Positions 1-10,527 are shown, counted from the first letter of the stretch. The stretch is 64,000 nucleotides of DNA from Macrococcus equipercicus (GCF_004359525.2 NZ_SCWC02000001.1:124001-188000); one strand, 5' to 3'. The notes: generated by a model not told the origin, from the letters alone. Numbers and translations: made by a program.

Positions 1-1
1 C

Positions 2-61
2 ATGAGAGAAAAGCGTAGAATGAAAGTATTAACCTCGAAACGTTATAGGAGAATATTATGA
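2..61 (+). CDS. possible C-terminal end of an upstream gene (partial)
   Basis: An open frame runs from the window edge to TGA at 59-61 and encodes a very basic tail (Lys/Arg rich). Its stop overlaps the ATG of the next gene as ATGA, the usual sign of translational coupling. Only about 20 codons are visible, so this may be the end of a real upstream gene or chance. No function can be given. Confidence 0.25.
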   Translation: MREKRRMKVLTSKRYRRIL

Positions 62-270
62 TTATAAGCTTACTGCTTCTCATTGGATTATGTATCTGGA
101 TTTATTACTGCAACCAGCAGGTACAGCTATTACTTAAAAAAGGTAATATCAATAAAGCACTCATATGGCTCTATTTAACCATGATTACTTCCGTGATTAT
201 AGTCGGTTTCCTGGTATTTGGTTTGAGAGAACAAGTATTGGCTCTATTAGATGTGTTCTACCGTCACTAG
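58..270 (+). CDS. small two-helix membrane protein, unknown function
   Basis: A 70-residue protein with a hydrophobic N-terminal helix (about residues 2-17), a short basic loop containing Lys-Lys, and a second hydrophobic helix (about 35-55). AGGAGA at 47-52 is well placed before the ATG. It may be coupled to a frame ending at 61. I do not recognise the family. It is probably real because of the strong ribosome-binding site and clean membrane pattern. There is no clear terminator before the next gene. Confidence 0.55.
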   Translation: MIISLLLLIGLCIWIYYCNQQVQLLLKKGNINKALIWLYLTMITSVIIVGFLVFGLREQVLALLDVFYRH

Positions 271-355
271 GTAGGGCACTTTTTTGGTAGCCTCAGTCTA
301 AAGTCTTATTTTATTTACCGTGCTTATATTTTAAAGTAAAGAGCGAGGGATTGTT

Positions 356-1282
356 ATGATTTTTGAGAAAGCAGGGATGTTTTCAACATTCCATAAAGAC
401 ACAGCAAGTGATCCACTTGCCCATACACTGGCCAATGCACTGGTAGGCAACACGCTTGATACGGCAACGCTCGAAATGACGTTTGTCGCACCAGTCATCC
501 ACTTTGATGAACCCACTTTAATTGCGCTTACTGGAGCAGACTTTAAAGCTTATACGAAAGATAAGCCTGTTGCTCCTTACAAGCTGCATTTAATGGAACG
601 CGGCGATACGCTGATGTTCCGCACACCTGATAAAGGAACGCGCGCTTATATGGCAGTCGGCGGCGGTATGCAGCTGAAAATCAATAAGACATTGAACGCA
701 TCAATCGATGGTTTGACAGGACTGATCAAAGACGGCGACGTTATTGAACTGTCCCGGCAGTATACGGATGTCCAGAAGACACTGCTGTACCAGCTCGTTC
801 ATCAGAAGGAGAGCAGCTGGGGAATCGACCGTTACAGTCTGGCGCGCATCTATTACTCTGATGTCTTCCACATTGCTGAGACTGATTACACGGTTCAGCT
901 GACGGCGGACCAGAAGCAGCTGCTCGCTGAAGAAGTGTACGAAGTTTCACAGCAGTTCGACCGGACAGGATTCATGCTGGACGGTGATCATATAGCGCAT
1001 GAAATTGCAGTGGCAGAGCAGCCTATTTGCCGGGGGGCGGTGCAGCTTAGTCCAGAAGGCAGGCTGATCGTCATTCAGAACGATGTGGAGCGGCCTGGTA
1101 AATTCCCGCAGATTGCGACCATTGCGCCTTATCATCTGCCGAAGCTGTCGCAGAAGAAACCCGGTTCAAAGCTGATCTTTAAATGGGAGACACTGGAAGA
1201 ACATGCCTTATCAGAGAAATCTTACGAAACTTGGGTGAAAAGTCTGCTGCTGCAGATTAACTATCATTTAAAGCATCAATGA
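356..1282 (+). CDS. pxpC: PxpC/KipA-like biotin-dependent carboxyltransferase-family protein
   Basis: A 308-residue protein resembling 5-oxoprolinase subunit C (also called KipA, or allophanate hydrolase subunit 2). The N-terminal half carries the family pattern: an aN.LvGN-type segment near residue 30, then LEMTF, IALTGADF, GDTLMFRT and AYMAVGGGM. In the family, PxpC works with PxpA and PxpB in ATP-dependent 5-oxoproline hydrolysis. Neither partner is in this window, so the role is open. It is slightly short for the family and the N-terminal active-site segment is divergent. SD GAGGG precedes the ATG. It stands alone between the small membrane protein and ltaS. Confidence 0.65.
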   Translation: MIFEKAGMFSTFHKDTASDPLAHTLANALVGNTLDTATLEMTFVAPVIHFDEPTLIALTGADFKAYTKDKPVAPYKLHLMERGDTLMFRTPDKGTRAYMAVGGGMQLKINKTLNASIDGLTGLIKDGDVIELSRQYTDVQKTLLYQLVHQKESSWGIDRYSLARIYYSDVFHIAETDYTVQLTADQKQLLAEEVYEVSQQFDRTGFMLDGDHIAHEIAVAEQPICRGAVQLSPEGRLIVIQNDVERPGKFPQIATIAPYHLPKLSQKKPGSKLIFKWETLEEHALSEKSYETWVKSLLLQINYHLKHQ

Positions 1283-1295
1283 AAAATTTACATAA

Positions 1296-1323
1296 TTGAC
1301 ATGATAAGTTCACATTTTACAAT
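1296..1323 (+). promoter_or_regulatory. predicted sigma-A promoter of ltaS
   Basis: TTGACA (1296-1301), a 16-bp spacer and TACAAT (1318-1323). It lies about 190 bp before the ltaS ATG, so it would give a long 5' leader. The leader (about 1330-1500) is AT-rich and I see no recognisable riboswitch in it. Confidence 0.6.
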
Positions 1324-1513
1324 TTTTCGTCTAAAAATGCGGTCTTATAATTGATATTTGGCCAAAAAAGGTTTAAATTTATATGTTGTAACGCAAATTC
1401 CGGCTGATATTTATTAAGCATGATAATTTAAAGTAAATTTTATTAATGATCTCTGGGACACTAGTCATCTCAATCAATTATTTCAACCAATTTTATTTAA
1501 TGGAGGAAAACTT

Positions 1514-3448
1514 ATGAAGGAACGTAAAATAAGTATTTTTGTCTTCTTCCTGCTGACATTACTGACCATTTCAATAAAAACGTATTTCGCATACTATATC
1601 GATTTGTCACTCGGCGTAAAAGGCATAGTACAAAATTTAATATTACTGATGAATCCTTATAGTCTTGTCGCACTTATTTTGAGTGTGTTTTTATTCTTTA
1701 AAGGTCGTAAAGCATTCTGGCTGGTCTTTACAGCAGGATTCTTTCTGACATTACTGCTTTATTCCAATGTCGTTTACTTCAGATTCTTCTCTGATTTCTT
1801 GACATTCAGCACTTTGAATCAAGTAAGTAATGTCGATTCTATGTCAGGAGCTGTATGGAGTTCATTCCAATGGTATGACTTCGTCTACTTTATCGACACG
1901 ATCATTTATCTGTTCGTTCTGCTGTTTAGAAAACAGTGGCTCAATACAAAAGCATTCAAGCGTAAATTCGTACCGGTATTAATGGGAATAGCAGTCGCAC
2001 TGTTCTTCCTTAACCTGGCGTTTGCTGAATCAGACCGCCCGGAATTATTGACCCGGACATTTGACCACAAATATTTAGTCAAATATTTAGGACCGTACAA
2101 CTTTACGGTGTACGACGGTGTCAAGACGATTAAAAATAACCAGCAAAAAGCAATGGCAAGTGAAGATGATCTTGCTAAAGTAAGATCGTACACAAAAACA
2201 AAATATGCTGAACCGAATCAACAGTATTTCGGCATCGCCAAGAAGAAGAACATCATTAAAATCCATCTGGAAAGCTTCCAGACTTTCCTGCTCGGACTGA
2301 AAGTTAATGGAGAAGAAGTGACACCATTCCTGAATCAGCTGACAAAAGGCAATGGGGACTTCATCTATTACAGCAATTTTTTCCATTCAACAGGCCAAGG
2401 GAAAACTTCTGATGCTGAACTGACGATGGATAATAGTATTTACGGGCTGCCGCAAGGTTCTGCGTTCTCACTGAAAGGTGATAACACGTATCAGTCACTG
2501 CCTGCGATATTGAATCAGCAGGAAGGCTATTACACATCAGTCATGCACGGCGACTACAAAACATTCTGGAACAGAGACCAGATTTATAAACATTTCGGTA
2601 TCGATAAGTTCTACGATGCATCGTATTATGATATGAGTCCTGACAACCTTGAGAACTTAGGCTTGAAAGACAAAGAATTCTTCAAGGAATCTATACCTTA
2701 CTTGAAAGCAGAGAAACAGCCGTTTTACACGCATCTGTTGACATTGACCAACCATTATCCGTTTACAGTAAGCAAGAAAGACGCGACTATCGCTTCACCG
2801 AATACAGGGAACCCGACAGTCGACGGATACATCCAAACAGCCCGTTATCTTGATGAATCAATAAAACAGTTCATTACAGAGCTTAAAAAAGAAGGACTGT
2901 ATGACAACTCAGTCATCATGATCTACGGTGACCATTATGGTATCTCAGAAAACCATAATAAAGCGATGGCTAAACTGCTTGGTCAGGACATTACACCGAC
3001 GAAATTCATGGATCTGCAGCGTACAGGTTTATTCCTGAAAGTCCCTGGTATTAAAGGACATGTTGATCCAACTTACGCAAGTCAAGTAGATGTAATGCCG
3101 ACGCTCCTTCACTTAACAGGAATCGATGCGAAACCTTACATCGTTTTCGGTACTGATTTATTCTCTAAAAAACATAATCAGACCGTTGTCTTCAGAAATG
3201 GTGATTATATCACTCCTCAATATAAATCAATCAATGGAGTATATTACAACAATCAAACGAACGAGCCGCTAACAGATGAACAAGATAAGAAAAATGCAGA
3301 GAAAATCAAAAACCAAGTAGAAACTGAACTTGAAGTATCAGATAGTCTGTTAAATGGTGATTTGATGAGATTCTATAAAAATCCGGAATTCAAGAAAATC
3401 AATCCGATGAAATACAACTATGTTAATGGTACGGTAAGTAAAGAATAA
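1514..3448 (+). CDS. ltaS: lipoteichoic acid synthase
   Basis: A 644-residue polytopic enzyme that polymerises glycerol-phosphate from phosphatidylglycerol onto the lipoteichoic acid glycolipid anchor at the outer membrane face. Five membrane helices fill about residues 5-170. A linker follows with an Ala-Met-Ala/Ser site (213-216), suited to the signal-peptidase cleavage that releases the extracellular domain in S. aureus. The sulfatase-like domain shows the catalytic Thr298 (in GQGKTSD), Glu253 (HLES) and the YGDHYG metal site near 473. These align with S. aureus Glu255, Thr300, Asp475 and His476. GGAGG precedes the ATG and a hairpin terminator follows. Confidence 0.97.
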   Translation: MKERKISIFVFFLLTLLTISIKTYFAYYIDLSLGVKGIVQNLILLMNPYSLVALILSVFLFFKGRKAFWLVFTAGFFLTLLLYSNVVYFRFFSDFLTFSTLNQVSNVDSMSGAVWSSFQWYDFVYFIDTIIYLFVLLFRKQWLNTKAFKRKFVPVLMGIAVALFFLNLAFAESDRPELLTRTFDHKYLVKYLGPYNFTVYDGVKTIKNNQQKAMASEDDLAKVRSYTKTKYAEPNQQYFGIAKKKNIIKIHLESFQTFLLGLKVNGEEVTPFLNQLTKGNGDFIYYSNFFHSTGQGKTSDAELTMDNSIYGLPQGSAFSLKGDNTYQSLPAILNQQEGYYTSVMHGDYKTFWNRDQIYKHFGIDKFYDASYYDMSPDNLENLGLKDKEFFKESIPYLKAEKQPFYTHLLTLTNHYPFTVSKKDATIASPNTGNPTVDGYIQTARYLDESIKQFITELKKEGLYDNSVIMIYGDHYGISENHNKAMAKLLGQDITPTKFMDLQRTGLFLKVPGIKGHVDPTYASQVDVMPTLLHLTGIDAKPYIVFGTDLFSKKHNQTVVFRNGDYITPQYKSINGVYYNNQTNEPLTDEQDKKNAEKIKNQVETELEVSDSLLNGDLMRFYKNPEFKKINPMKYNYVNGTVSKE

Positions 3449-3457
3449 TCATTAAAG

Positions 3458-3492
3458 AAAAATCCCCTGAACTTTTGTTCAGGGGATTTTTG
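3458..3492. terminator. bidirectional terminator between ltaS and ZIP gene
   Basis: A hairpin with stem AAAATCCCCTGAA and its complement, with a T run on both strands. It ends ltaS from the left and the convergent ZIP transporter from the right. Confidence 0.85.
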
Positions 3493-3493
3493 G

Positions 3494-4306
3494 TTAACCG
3501 AGCGATACGTCCAGTATCATCATGATAGTGAAGCCGAGCATTAAGCCGAGTGTCGCAAGGTCTGTATTATTACCGGATTGTGACTCTGGAATCAGTTCTT
3601 CTACGACGACAAAAATCATCGCACCCGCTGCAAATGCTAAAGCATAAGGCAGTAACGGTGTAATAAGTAAGACAGCAGCAGCGCCGATGACGGCGAACAG
3701 CGGTTCTACAAGTGCTGAAGCCTGTCCGAGCTGGAATGCCTTGCCCTTCGACTTGCCGTCTGCATAGAGCGGCAGGCTGAGCGCTGTCCCTTCCGGAATG
3801 TTCTGAATACCGATACCGATCGCAAGACCGATTGCTGCAAGCAGCGCAGTATGGTCATGATGGATAATGGAACCGAACGCAACACCGAGTGCCAGTCCTT
3901 CCGGAATATTATGTAATGTGATTGCGAGCAGTAACAGTGTTGACTGCTTTAAGTTACTTTTGACGCCTTCCTGCCTGTGTCCTTCTGAGCCTTCTCTATG
4001 CATATGGGGAATAATGAAATCAAGGCCGCGGATAAACATCCCGCCGAGCAGAAAGCCGACAGCTGCCGGTATCCACGGGATATTCCCCGCCTTTTCACTG
4101 AATTCGAGTGCCGGGGCGAGCAGTGACCAGAATGAGGCTGCAATCATGACGCCCGCTGCAAAACCCTGCATCGTGTTCAGCAGCTTGTTATTGACGCCGC
4201 GCACGAAGAACACAGCAGCAGCACCAGCAGCCGTTAAACTCCAGGTGAAAATTCCGGCAATCAGTGCCTGGATAACAGGTGATAATTGACTAAACCAGTC
4301 GTACAT
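3494..4306 (-). CDS. ZIP-family divalent metal transporter
   Basis: A 270-residue membrane protein of the ZIP (GufA/ZupT) family, which imports zinc or related divalent metals. About eight hydrophobic helices can be seen. The two signature helices carry LHNIPEG and IQNIPEG, whose His, Asn and Glu residues line the binuclear metal site in this family. EELIPE lies near the C-terminus. A His-containing loop (HMHREGSEGHRQEG, about residues 101-114) is in the usual place for a cytoplasmic metal loop. AAGGAGG precedes the ATG. It is monocistronic and divergent from the ABC-F gene. Metal specificity cannot be read from sequence. Confidence 0.9.
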   Translation of the reverse strand: MYDWFSQLSPVIQALIAGIFTWSLTAAGAAAVFFVRGVNNKLLNTMQGFAAGVMIAASFWSLLAPALEFSEKAGNIPWIPAAVGFLLGGMFIRGLDFIIPHMHREGSEGHRQEGVKSNLKQSTLLLLAITLHNIPEGLALGVAFGSIIHHDHTALLAAIGLAIGIGIQNIPEGTALSLPLYADGKSKGKAFQLGQASALVEPLFAVIGAAAVLLITPLLPYALAFAAGAMIFVVVEELIPESQSGNNTDLATLGLMLGFTIMMILDVSLG

Positions 4307-4395
4307 ACGTACCTCCTTATTAAAAAAAGTGTATAATATTATATTGAGATTTTCATTTATAAATCATAACACATTAGACGAGATGAGGCCTAACT

Positions 4396-6252
4396 TTGGA
4401 AGCATATAAAATTGAGAAATTAATGAAGCAGTATGGTGACAAAACGATTTTTCACGATGTCGGTCTGAGTATCGCTGAAGGTGAAAAAGTAGCATTAGTC
4501 GGCATCAACGGCACCGGCAAAAGTGCACTGCTTAAATGTATCGCAGAAATTGAGCCGCATGACGGCGAGGTGACGCATCCTAATCATTATAAGATCAGCT
4601 ACGCTGCCCAGGACCCTGTGCTAAGTGACGAGGACAATGCACTGGCCAATGTAATGGATCAGGACAGCCCGGTCGTACGTCTGCTCAATGAGTATGAAGC
4701 AGTCATCCAGCTGATGGCCCATGATACTTCTGAAGCGGTGATGCATCGCTTCAACAAGCTGCAGCAGCAGCTGGATGCTGTAGATGGCTTCAGCTATCAG
4801 GCAGAAGCCCGGACGATTCTGACGAAGCTCGGAATTATGGATCATACATCACCGCTGAAGACGATGAGCGGCGGCCAGCAGAAGCGGGTGGCACTTGCCC
4901 GGACCCTGCTTGAGAAACCGGATCTGCTGCTGCTTGATGAACCGACCAACCATCTGGATTTTGAATCCATCGCCTGGCTCATTCAGTTTATTAAGAGCTA
5001 TAAAAAATCGGTGCTTGTCGTCACCCATGACCGTTATTTCTTGAATGAGACAGCTGACCACATCATTGAACTGAGAAACGGGCGGACGTATCAGTATCCT
5101 GGAAACTATGATGCCTATATTGCCGGCAAGGCTGAAGAAGAGGCGACGCTTGAACGCGTGCAGCATAAAGAAAAGCAGCTCTATAAGCAGGAGCTCGCCT
5201 GGATGCGTAAAGGCGCGAAAGCCCGCTCGACAAAACAGCAGGCCCGTATTGAACGCTTCAAGTCCATCGAAGACAAAGTAGCAGGACATATTTCTAAAGA
5301 TGAGATGGCTGTCGATTTGAGCCACCAGCGGCTCGGTAAACAAGTATTTGAACTGGAGAATATCGGCATGGCATTCAACGGCCGGACATTGTTTGACAGC
5401 TTCAGCACTATCGTTCAGACGACTGACCGGATTGGTATTGTCGGCGAGAACGGGACAGGCAAGTCAACGCTGTTGAACATACTCGCGATGGAGCTTGAAA
5501 ACTTCACTGGTCACTTGAAAGTCGGACAGACGGTTAAAGTCGGCTATTACAAGCAGAGCAATGCCCGTATGAATGAACAGATGCGAGTCATTGACTTTCT
5601 GCGGGAAAAAGCAGAGGAAGCCACGCAGTCTGACGGCACGAAGATTTCTGTCACGCAGCTGCTCGAACGGTTTCTGTTTCCGTCAAGCACCCACGGGACA
5701 TTGATTCACCGGCTGTCAGGCGGAGAGAAGAAGCGCCTGTACTTACTCAGCATACTGATTGAAGGACCGAATGTGCTGCTGCTGGATGAGCCGACGAATG
5801 ATCTCGATACAGAGACACTGACTATTCTTGAGCACTATTTGTCTGAATTCAGCGGTGCCGTGATCACTGTCAGCCATGACCGCTATTTCCTGGATAAAGT
5901 CGTGAATAAATACTGGTATTTGCATGACAGCGAAGTAGAGACATTACTCGGAGAATTTGACGATTATTTAACAGTGAAGAAGGACAAGGCTTCCGCTGTT
6001 AAAGTGCAGCCGGCGACTGTAAAGCCAAGACAGCAGAGCCGCATATCGTATAAGGAAAAACGCCGGTTTGAACAGCTGGGCTTGGAAATTGAGTCACTCG
6101 AACTGCAACTCGAGTCTGTTGATGCTGAGATTGCCGGTGAAACAATAAATTATGAGCGGTTGAATGAACTGACTGCTGAACGAGAAGCTTTAACTTTACG
6201 CTATGACGAATCATTCATCGAATGGAGCGACTTAGCAGAACGGATGGAGTAG
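4396..6252 (+). CDS. ABC-F ribosome-associated ATPase, YfmR/Uup type
   Basis: 618 residues with two ABC ATPase domains and no membrane segment. Domain 1 has Walker A GINGTGKS near residue 37 and signature SGGQQKR. Domain 2 has GENGTGKS near 352 and SGGEKKR. The linker between them is rich in Lys/Arg and Glu, as expected for the P-site interaction motif. The charged helical C-terminal extension (about 545-618) resembles the Uup/YfmR coiled coil. In that family the protein acts on stalled ribosomes. The start is TTG, with GATGAGG as a weak SD; a TATAAT-like element lies at 4332-4337. recQ follows after 7 bp, so the two are probably one transcript. Confidence 0.88.
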   Translation: MEAYKIEKLMKQYGDKTIFHDVGLSIAEGEKVALVGINGTGKSALLKCIAEIEPHDGEVTHPNHYKISYAAQDPVLSDEDNALANVMDQDSPVVRLLNEYEAVIQLMAHDTSEAVMHRFNKLQQQLDAVDGFSYQAEARTILTKLGIMDHTSPLKTMSGGQQKRVALARTLLEKPDLLLLDEPTNHLDFESIAWLIQFIKSYKKSVLVVTHDRYFLNETADHIIELRNGRTYQYPGNYDAYIAGKAEEEATLERVQHKEKQLYKQELAWMRKGAKARSTKQQARIERFKSIEDKVAGHISKDEMAVDLSHQRLGKQVFELENIGMAFNGRTLFDSFSTIVQTTDRIGIVGENGTGKSTLLNILAMELENFTGHLKVGQTVKVGYYKQSNARMNEQMRVIDFLREKAEEATQSDGTKISVTQLLERFLFPSSTHGTLIHRLSGGEKKRLYLLSILIEGPNVLLLDEPTNDLDTETLTILEHYLSEFSGAVITVSHDRYFLDKVVNKYWYLHDSEVETLLGEFDDYLTVKKDKASAVKVQPATVKPRQQSRISYKEKRRFEQLGLEIESLELQLESVDAEIAGETINYERLNELTAEREALTLRYDESFIEWSDLAERME

Positions 6253-6259
6253 AACATTA

Positions 6260-8026
6260 GTGGAAGACATATTACAGCGCTATTTTGGTTATGAGACATT
6301 TCGTACAGGTCAGCGGGAGTTAATATCATTTGTGCTGGACAATGAGTCAGCACTCGGGATTTTGCCGACAGGTGGAGGGAAATCCATCTGTTATCAAGTG
6401 CCGGGCATTATTAAAGGGGGCCTTACGCTTGTCATCAGCCCGCTGATTTCATTAATGAAAGATCAGGTCGATACATTGAACGCCTCAGGGATCAGTGCCG
6501 CTTATTTGAACAGCAACTTAAAAGCAGCCGAAGAACGGGAAATCATGACAGGTCTTGCCTATAACCGCTATCAGTTTCTTTATGTGGCGCCGGAACGATT
6601 CAATCAGCTGACTTTCAGGCAGATGCTGAATCAGCTTGATATTAAGCTGATCGCTTTTGATGAAGCACACTGCATCTCCAAATGGGGTCATGATTTCAGA
6701 CCGAGCTACCGGCAGGTCATCAATTTTATCGGCCGGTTCAGCTGTCCGTTTCTTGCGGTGACCGCTACGGCGACAGTCGACGTCAAAAAAGATATACAGT
6801 CACTGTTAAACATAGCAGATGACCACGTCATCGAAACAAGCACAGGACGTGATAACCTGGCATTTAAAGTTGACCCGACTTATCAGAAAGAGAAGATGGT
6901 GCGGGAGTACGTCAGCAGTCACCGGCATGACTCAGGCATCATCTATGCCGGAACAAGAAAACAGGTCGAGGCGCTCAGTGAGCAGTTTAATCATCTGAAT
7001 ATTGATCACACTCTTTATCACGCCGGTCTGCCAAAGGCCGAGCGTGAGGAAAACCAGGCGAAGTTCGTCAACGATGACTGCCCGGTTATGATTGCGACGA
7101 ATGCATTCGGCATGGGGATTGATAAATCCAATGTCCGTTACGTCATTCATTACAACATGCCGCAGGACCTGGAATCCTATTATCAGGAGGCGGGCCGCGC
7201 CGGACGGGACGGCCTGGACAGTGAATGTATTCTGCTGTTCAGTGACCAGGATATTAGACTGCAGCAGTTCTTCATCAGCACGAGCGATGAAGCGATTCAG
7301 GAGAAGAAGAAAGAGAAGCTTGAGAAGATGGTGCACTATACGAAGACAACACAGTGCCTGCAAGGAACAATCATCAATTACTTTAACCCGGATGAGCATT
7401 TACAACCATGCGGCAAGTGCGGCAACTGTCTGCGTCAAGGCTCTTATAACATGACGACTGAGGCGCTGAAGATTTTAAGCTGCCTGATCCGTATGAAAGA
7501 GCCGGTGAACCGTCTGCTGCTCATCAAAGTGCTGAGAGGGGAAGATAATCATGAAATCAAAGATTATCATTACCATCAGCTCAGTACTTTCGGTCTGCTG
7601 AAAGACTATGAAACAAAGGACATCTCAAGATTTATTGATACGCTGCTGTTCAATGGTTATATTCATGAAGTGAACGGCAGAATGATCTGTCATCCGTCAG
7701 CGAAAGAAGTCATCATGGGGCAGACAAAAGTGATGACTCACTATGAACCGATTAATTACAAAGAAAAAGTGACGATTAAAACAGTGACTGAAGTCAACGA
7801 GCAGCTCTTCAGTCAGCTGAAAAAAGTGAGAAAGCAGCTGGCTTCAGAGCTGAATGTGCCGCCGTTTACCATCTTCTCCGATCACACGCTGACGTTATTC
7901 GCCAAGAAGATGCCGACAACGAAGCAGGAGATGATTCATATTGAGGGGGTAGGCAGCTATAAGCTGAAGCATTATTGTCCGCAGTTCATTGATTGTATCA
8001 ATGACTATCTGTCAGTGGCAAGATAG
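6260..8026 (+). CDS. recQ: ATP-dependent DNA helicase RecQ
   Basis: 588 residues, a 3'-5' DNA helicase for recombination and fork repair. The helicase core shows Walker A TGGGKS near residue 40 and DEAHCISKWGHDFRP with the RecQ aromatic-rich loop. A second RecA domain follows with QEAGRAGRDG. The zinc-binding module has four Cys (CLQGT... then CGKCGNC). The winged-helix region and a C-terminal HRDC domain (about 510-588) complete a full-length RecQ. The start is GTG, 7 bp after the ABC-F stop, with the SD (GATGGAG) inside the upstream gene. Confidence 0.95.
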   Translation: MEDILQRYFGYETFRTGQRELISFVLDNESALGILPTGGGKSICYQVPGIIKGGLTLVISPLISLMKDQVDTLNASGISAAYLNSNLKAAEEREIMTGLAYNRYQFLYVAPERFNQLTFRQMLNQLDIKLIAFDEAHCISKWGHDFRPSYRQVINFIGRFSCPFLAVTATATVDVKKDIQSLLNIADDHVIETSTGRDNLAFKVDPTYQKEKMVREYVSSHRHDSGIIYAGTRKQVEALSEQFNHLNIDHTLYHAGLPKAEREENQAKFVNDDCPVMIATNAFGMGIDKSNVRYVIHYNMPQDLESYYQEAGRAGRDGLDSECILLFSDQDIRLQQFFISTSDEAIQEKKKEKLEKMVHYTKTTQCLQGTIINYFNPDEHLQPCGKCGNCLRQGSYNMTTEALKILSCLIRMKEPVNRLLLIKVLRGEDNHEIKDYHYHQLSTFGLLKDYETKDISRFIDTLLFNGYIHEVNGRMICHPSAKEVIMGQTKVMTHYEPINYKEKVTIKTVTEVNEQLFSQLKKVRKQLASELNVPPFTIFSDHTLTLFAKKMPTTKQEMIHIEGVGSYKLKHYCPQFIDCINDYLSVAR

Positions 8027-8076
8027 CGGCGATAGGCTTACAATAGATTGTAACAACTAACTTGCGGGGTGACGTC

Positions 8077-9006
8077 ATGATAAAGTTCGATAATGTGTCA
8101 AAAATATATGGAGATAAGCATGCAGTGGATCATGTCTCCATGAATATTAAAGAAGGAGAGTTTTTCGTCCTGATTGGTCCTTCAGGCTGCGGCAAGACGA
8201 CGACTCTCAAAATGATCAATCGTCTTATCCCGTTGTCAACCGGCTATATTTATTTCAAGGACAGACCAATCAGCAGCTATAAACTTGATGAGATGCGCTG
8301 GGATATCGGCTACGTGCTGCAGCAGATTGCTCTGTTTCCGCATATGACCATCCGCGATAATATCGCCCAAGTCCCATTGATGAAGAGATGGTCGCAGGCT
8401 GACATTGACAGCCAGGTCGACCGGCTGCTGAATATGACGGGTCTACCTGCTGAACAGTATCGGCATCGTTATCCGGCCGAACTGTCCGGCGGCCAGCAGC
8501 AGCGTGTCGGTGTCGTGCGCGCCCTCGCGGCTGACCCGCCGGTCATTTTGATGGATGAGCCGTTCAGTGCCCTCGATCCAATCAGCCGTGAGAAGCTGCA
8601 GGATGATCTGCTTAAGTTGCAGTCAGAAATCAAAAAGACAATTATCTTTGTCACGCATGACATTGCTGAAGCATTTAAACTGGGTGACCGCATCTGCCTG
8701 ATGAATGAAGGCCGTATCGAACAGATCGGTACGCCTGAAGAGTTTATGAAAAATCCGAAAAACGATTTCGTGAAATCATTTATCGGCAATATGGCAGGCA
8801 GAATATACTACGCTGAAAACTTTGCCACACCTCTGCCGTTTGACCCGCAGTTTCAGGTCATGCCTGCTGACACGAGAATGGAAGAGATATACGACCTGCT
8901 GCAGACGCATGAGCGGATCAATATAGAGAGCGGGGACAAGTACATAGGTGCCATCACAAGAAGCACAGTGTTCACGCAGTTAAGTAAAGGAGGACAACCT
9001 TCATGA
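8077..9006 (+). CDS. compatible-solute ABC transporter ATPase (OpuC/OpuF type)
   Basis: A 309-residue ATPase of the glycine betaine/carnitine/choline uptake family. Walker A is GPSGCGKT near residue 36, the signature LSGGQQQR, and Walker B VILMDEPFSALDP. The C-terminal extension lacks two clear CBS domains. I chose ATG 8077 because GGGGTGA sits just before it; an in-frame TTG at 8062 lacks an SD. The stop overlaps the start of the permease gene by 4 bp. It is the first gene of a likely four-gene operon ending in hisC and a nucleotidase. Confidence 0.9.
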   Translation: MIKFDNVSKIYGDKHAVDHVSMNIKEGEFFVLIGPSGCGKTTTLKMINRLIPLSTGYIYFKDRPISSYKLDEMRWDIGYVLQQIALFPHMTIRDNIAQVPLMKRWSQADIDSQVDRLLNMTGLPAEQYRHRYPAELSGGQQQRVGVVRALAADPPVILMDEPFSALDPISREKLQDDLLKLQSEIKKTIIFVTHDIAEAFKLGDRICLMNEGRIEQIGTPEEFMKNPKNDFVKSFIGNMAGRIYYAENFATPLPFDPQFQVMPADTRMEEIYDLLQTHERINIESGDKYIGAITRSTVFTQLSKGGQPS

Positions 9007-10517
9007 ACGATTTAATGAACACACTGACAGAACGTAAAGGTGAACTGCTTACTGCTTTATTCGAGCATATTCAGCTGTCATTCATCGCTCTGCTGATCGC
9101 CATGCTGATTGCGGTGCCGCTCGGTATTCTGCTGACGAGAAGACAGAAGATCGCAGAACCGATCATCAATATTGCAGCAGTACTCCAGACTATTCCGTCA
9201 CTCGCTCTGCTCGGGCTGATGATTCCGCTGTTTGGTATCGGCCGGATCCCAGCAATCATTGCCCTTGTCATCTATGCACTGCTGCCGATTCTGCGCAATA
9301 CATACACGGGCATTAAAGAAGTGGATCCATCACTGAAAGAAGCGGCGAGCGGCATCGGGATGAACCCGTTCCGCCGGCTGACAAAAGTCGAACTGCCGCT
9401 TGCGATGCCTGTCATTATGGCGGGAATACGGACAGCGATGGTGCTGATTATCGGTACAGCGACACTTGCCGCATTCATTGGTGCAGGAGGTCTCGGTGAC
9501 TTGATTCTGCTGGGGATCGACCGCAATAATACATCGTTAATACTGCTTGGCGCCATTCCGGCTGCAATACTTGCTGTGTTCTTTGACAGCATACTGCGTG
9601 TTATGCAGCGGCTATCCTACAAGAACATCGGCATCATTTTGGCAGTTCTTGCAGCTCTGTGCGTCGTTGTAGCAGTGCTGCCGCTGTTCAACCGCGGCAG
9701 TGACAAACTGGAGATCGCCGGCAAACTTGGCACAGAACCAGAGATCATCACGAATATGTATAAGTTTGTCATCGAAGACAAAACGGCTCTTAAAGTCGAT
9801 GTGAAGCCGGGTCTCGGTAAGACGTCATTTTTATTCAACGCGCTGAAGTCAGGAGACATTGACGGTTACCTGGAATTCACCGGCACGGTCCTCGGTGAAC
9901 TGACGAAAGAACAGCCGACGGGAACAACTGAACAGAAAGTATTCAAACAGGCGAAAACATCCATTGATAAAAAATACGGCATGGCGCTGTTAGCACCGAT
10001 GAAATACAACAATACTTATGCGCTGGCCGTGAAAAAAGAGTACGCCGAGCAGCACGGCTTAAAGACAATATCTGACCTGGCTAAAGTGAAAAATGACATT
10101 AAGGCCGGATTTACACTTGAATTCAACGACCGGGAAGATGGCTATAAAGGCATCCAGAAAAAATACGGCATTCAATTGAAGAACGTCAAGACGATGGAAC
10201 CTAAAATTCGCTATCAGGCCGTACAAAACGGCAGTATTGATGTCATCGATGCTTACTCAACAGATGCTGAGCTCCGCAAATACGGCATGGTTGTCCTGCA
10301 GGACGATCAACAGCTCTTCCCGCCTTATCAAGGGGCACCGCTATTTATGAATCAAACGATCAAAGACCATCCTGAAGTGAAGACAGCACTTAATACACTG
10401 GCCGGTAAAATTACTGACGAAGAGATGCAGCAGATGAACTATGATGTCGCTTACGGCGGCAAGAAAGCAGAAGATGTCGCACGGCAATATTTGAAACAGC
10501 ATCAGCTGATAAAATAG
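9003..10517 (+). CDS. fused permease/substrate-binding protein of OpuF-type ABC importer
   Basis: 504 residues in two parts. Residues about 15-235 form a membrane permease with the EAA-type loop (EVDPSLKEAASGIGM). Residues about 240-504 form an extracellular OpuAC-like substrate-binding domain tethered to the last helix. In the family, such fusions (OpuF-type) import osmoprotectants such as glycine betaine without a separate lipoprotein. Aromatic ligand-cage residues cannot be assigned safely by eye. AAAGGAGG lies inside the ATPase gene, and the ATGA overlap indicates coupling. Confidence 0.88.
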   Translation: MNDLMNTLTERKGELLTALFEHIQLSFIALLIAMLIAVPLGILLTRRQKIAEPIINIAAVLQTIPSLALLGLMIPLFGIGRIPAIIALVIYALLPILRNTYTGIKEVDPSLKEAASGIGMNPFRRLTKVELPLAMPVIMAGIRTAMVLIIGTATLAAFIGAGGLGDLILLGIDRNNTSLILLGAIPAAILAVFFDSILRVMQRLSYKNIGIILAVLAALCVVVAVLPLFNRGSDKLEIAGKLGTEPEIITNMYKFVIEDKTALKVDVKPGLGKTSFLFNALKSGDIDGYLEFTGTVLGELTKEQPTGTTEQKVFKQAKTSIDKKYGMALLAPMKYNNTYALAVKKEYAEQHGLKTISDLAKVKNDIKAGFTLEFNDREDGYKGIQKKYGIQLKNVKTMEPKIRYQAVQNGSIDVIDAYSTDAELRKYGMVVLQDDQQLFPPYQGAPLFMNQTIKDHPEVKTALNTLAGKITDEEMQQMNYDVAYGGKKAEDVARQYLKQHQLIK

Positions 10518-10527
10518 GAGGGCTCGT

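Noticed and set aside
1330..1500. Possible structured leader or riboswitch before ltaS
   Set aside because: The region is long enough but AT-rich, without conserved stems or a terminator/antiterminator pair that I could recognise.
3867..4289. 140-codon open frame antisense to the ZIP transporter
   Set aside because: It is the mirror of a GC-biased coding frame, rich in Ser/Pro/Ala without motifs, and has no SD.
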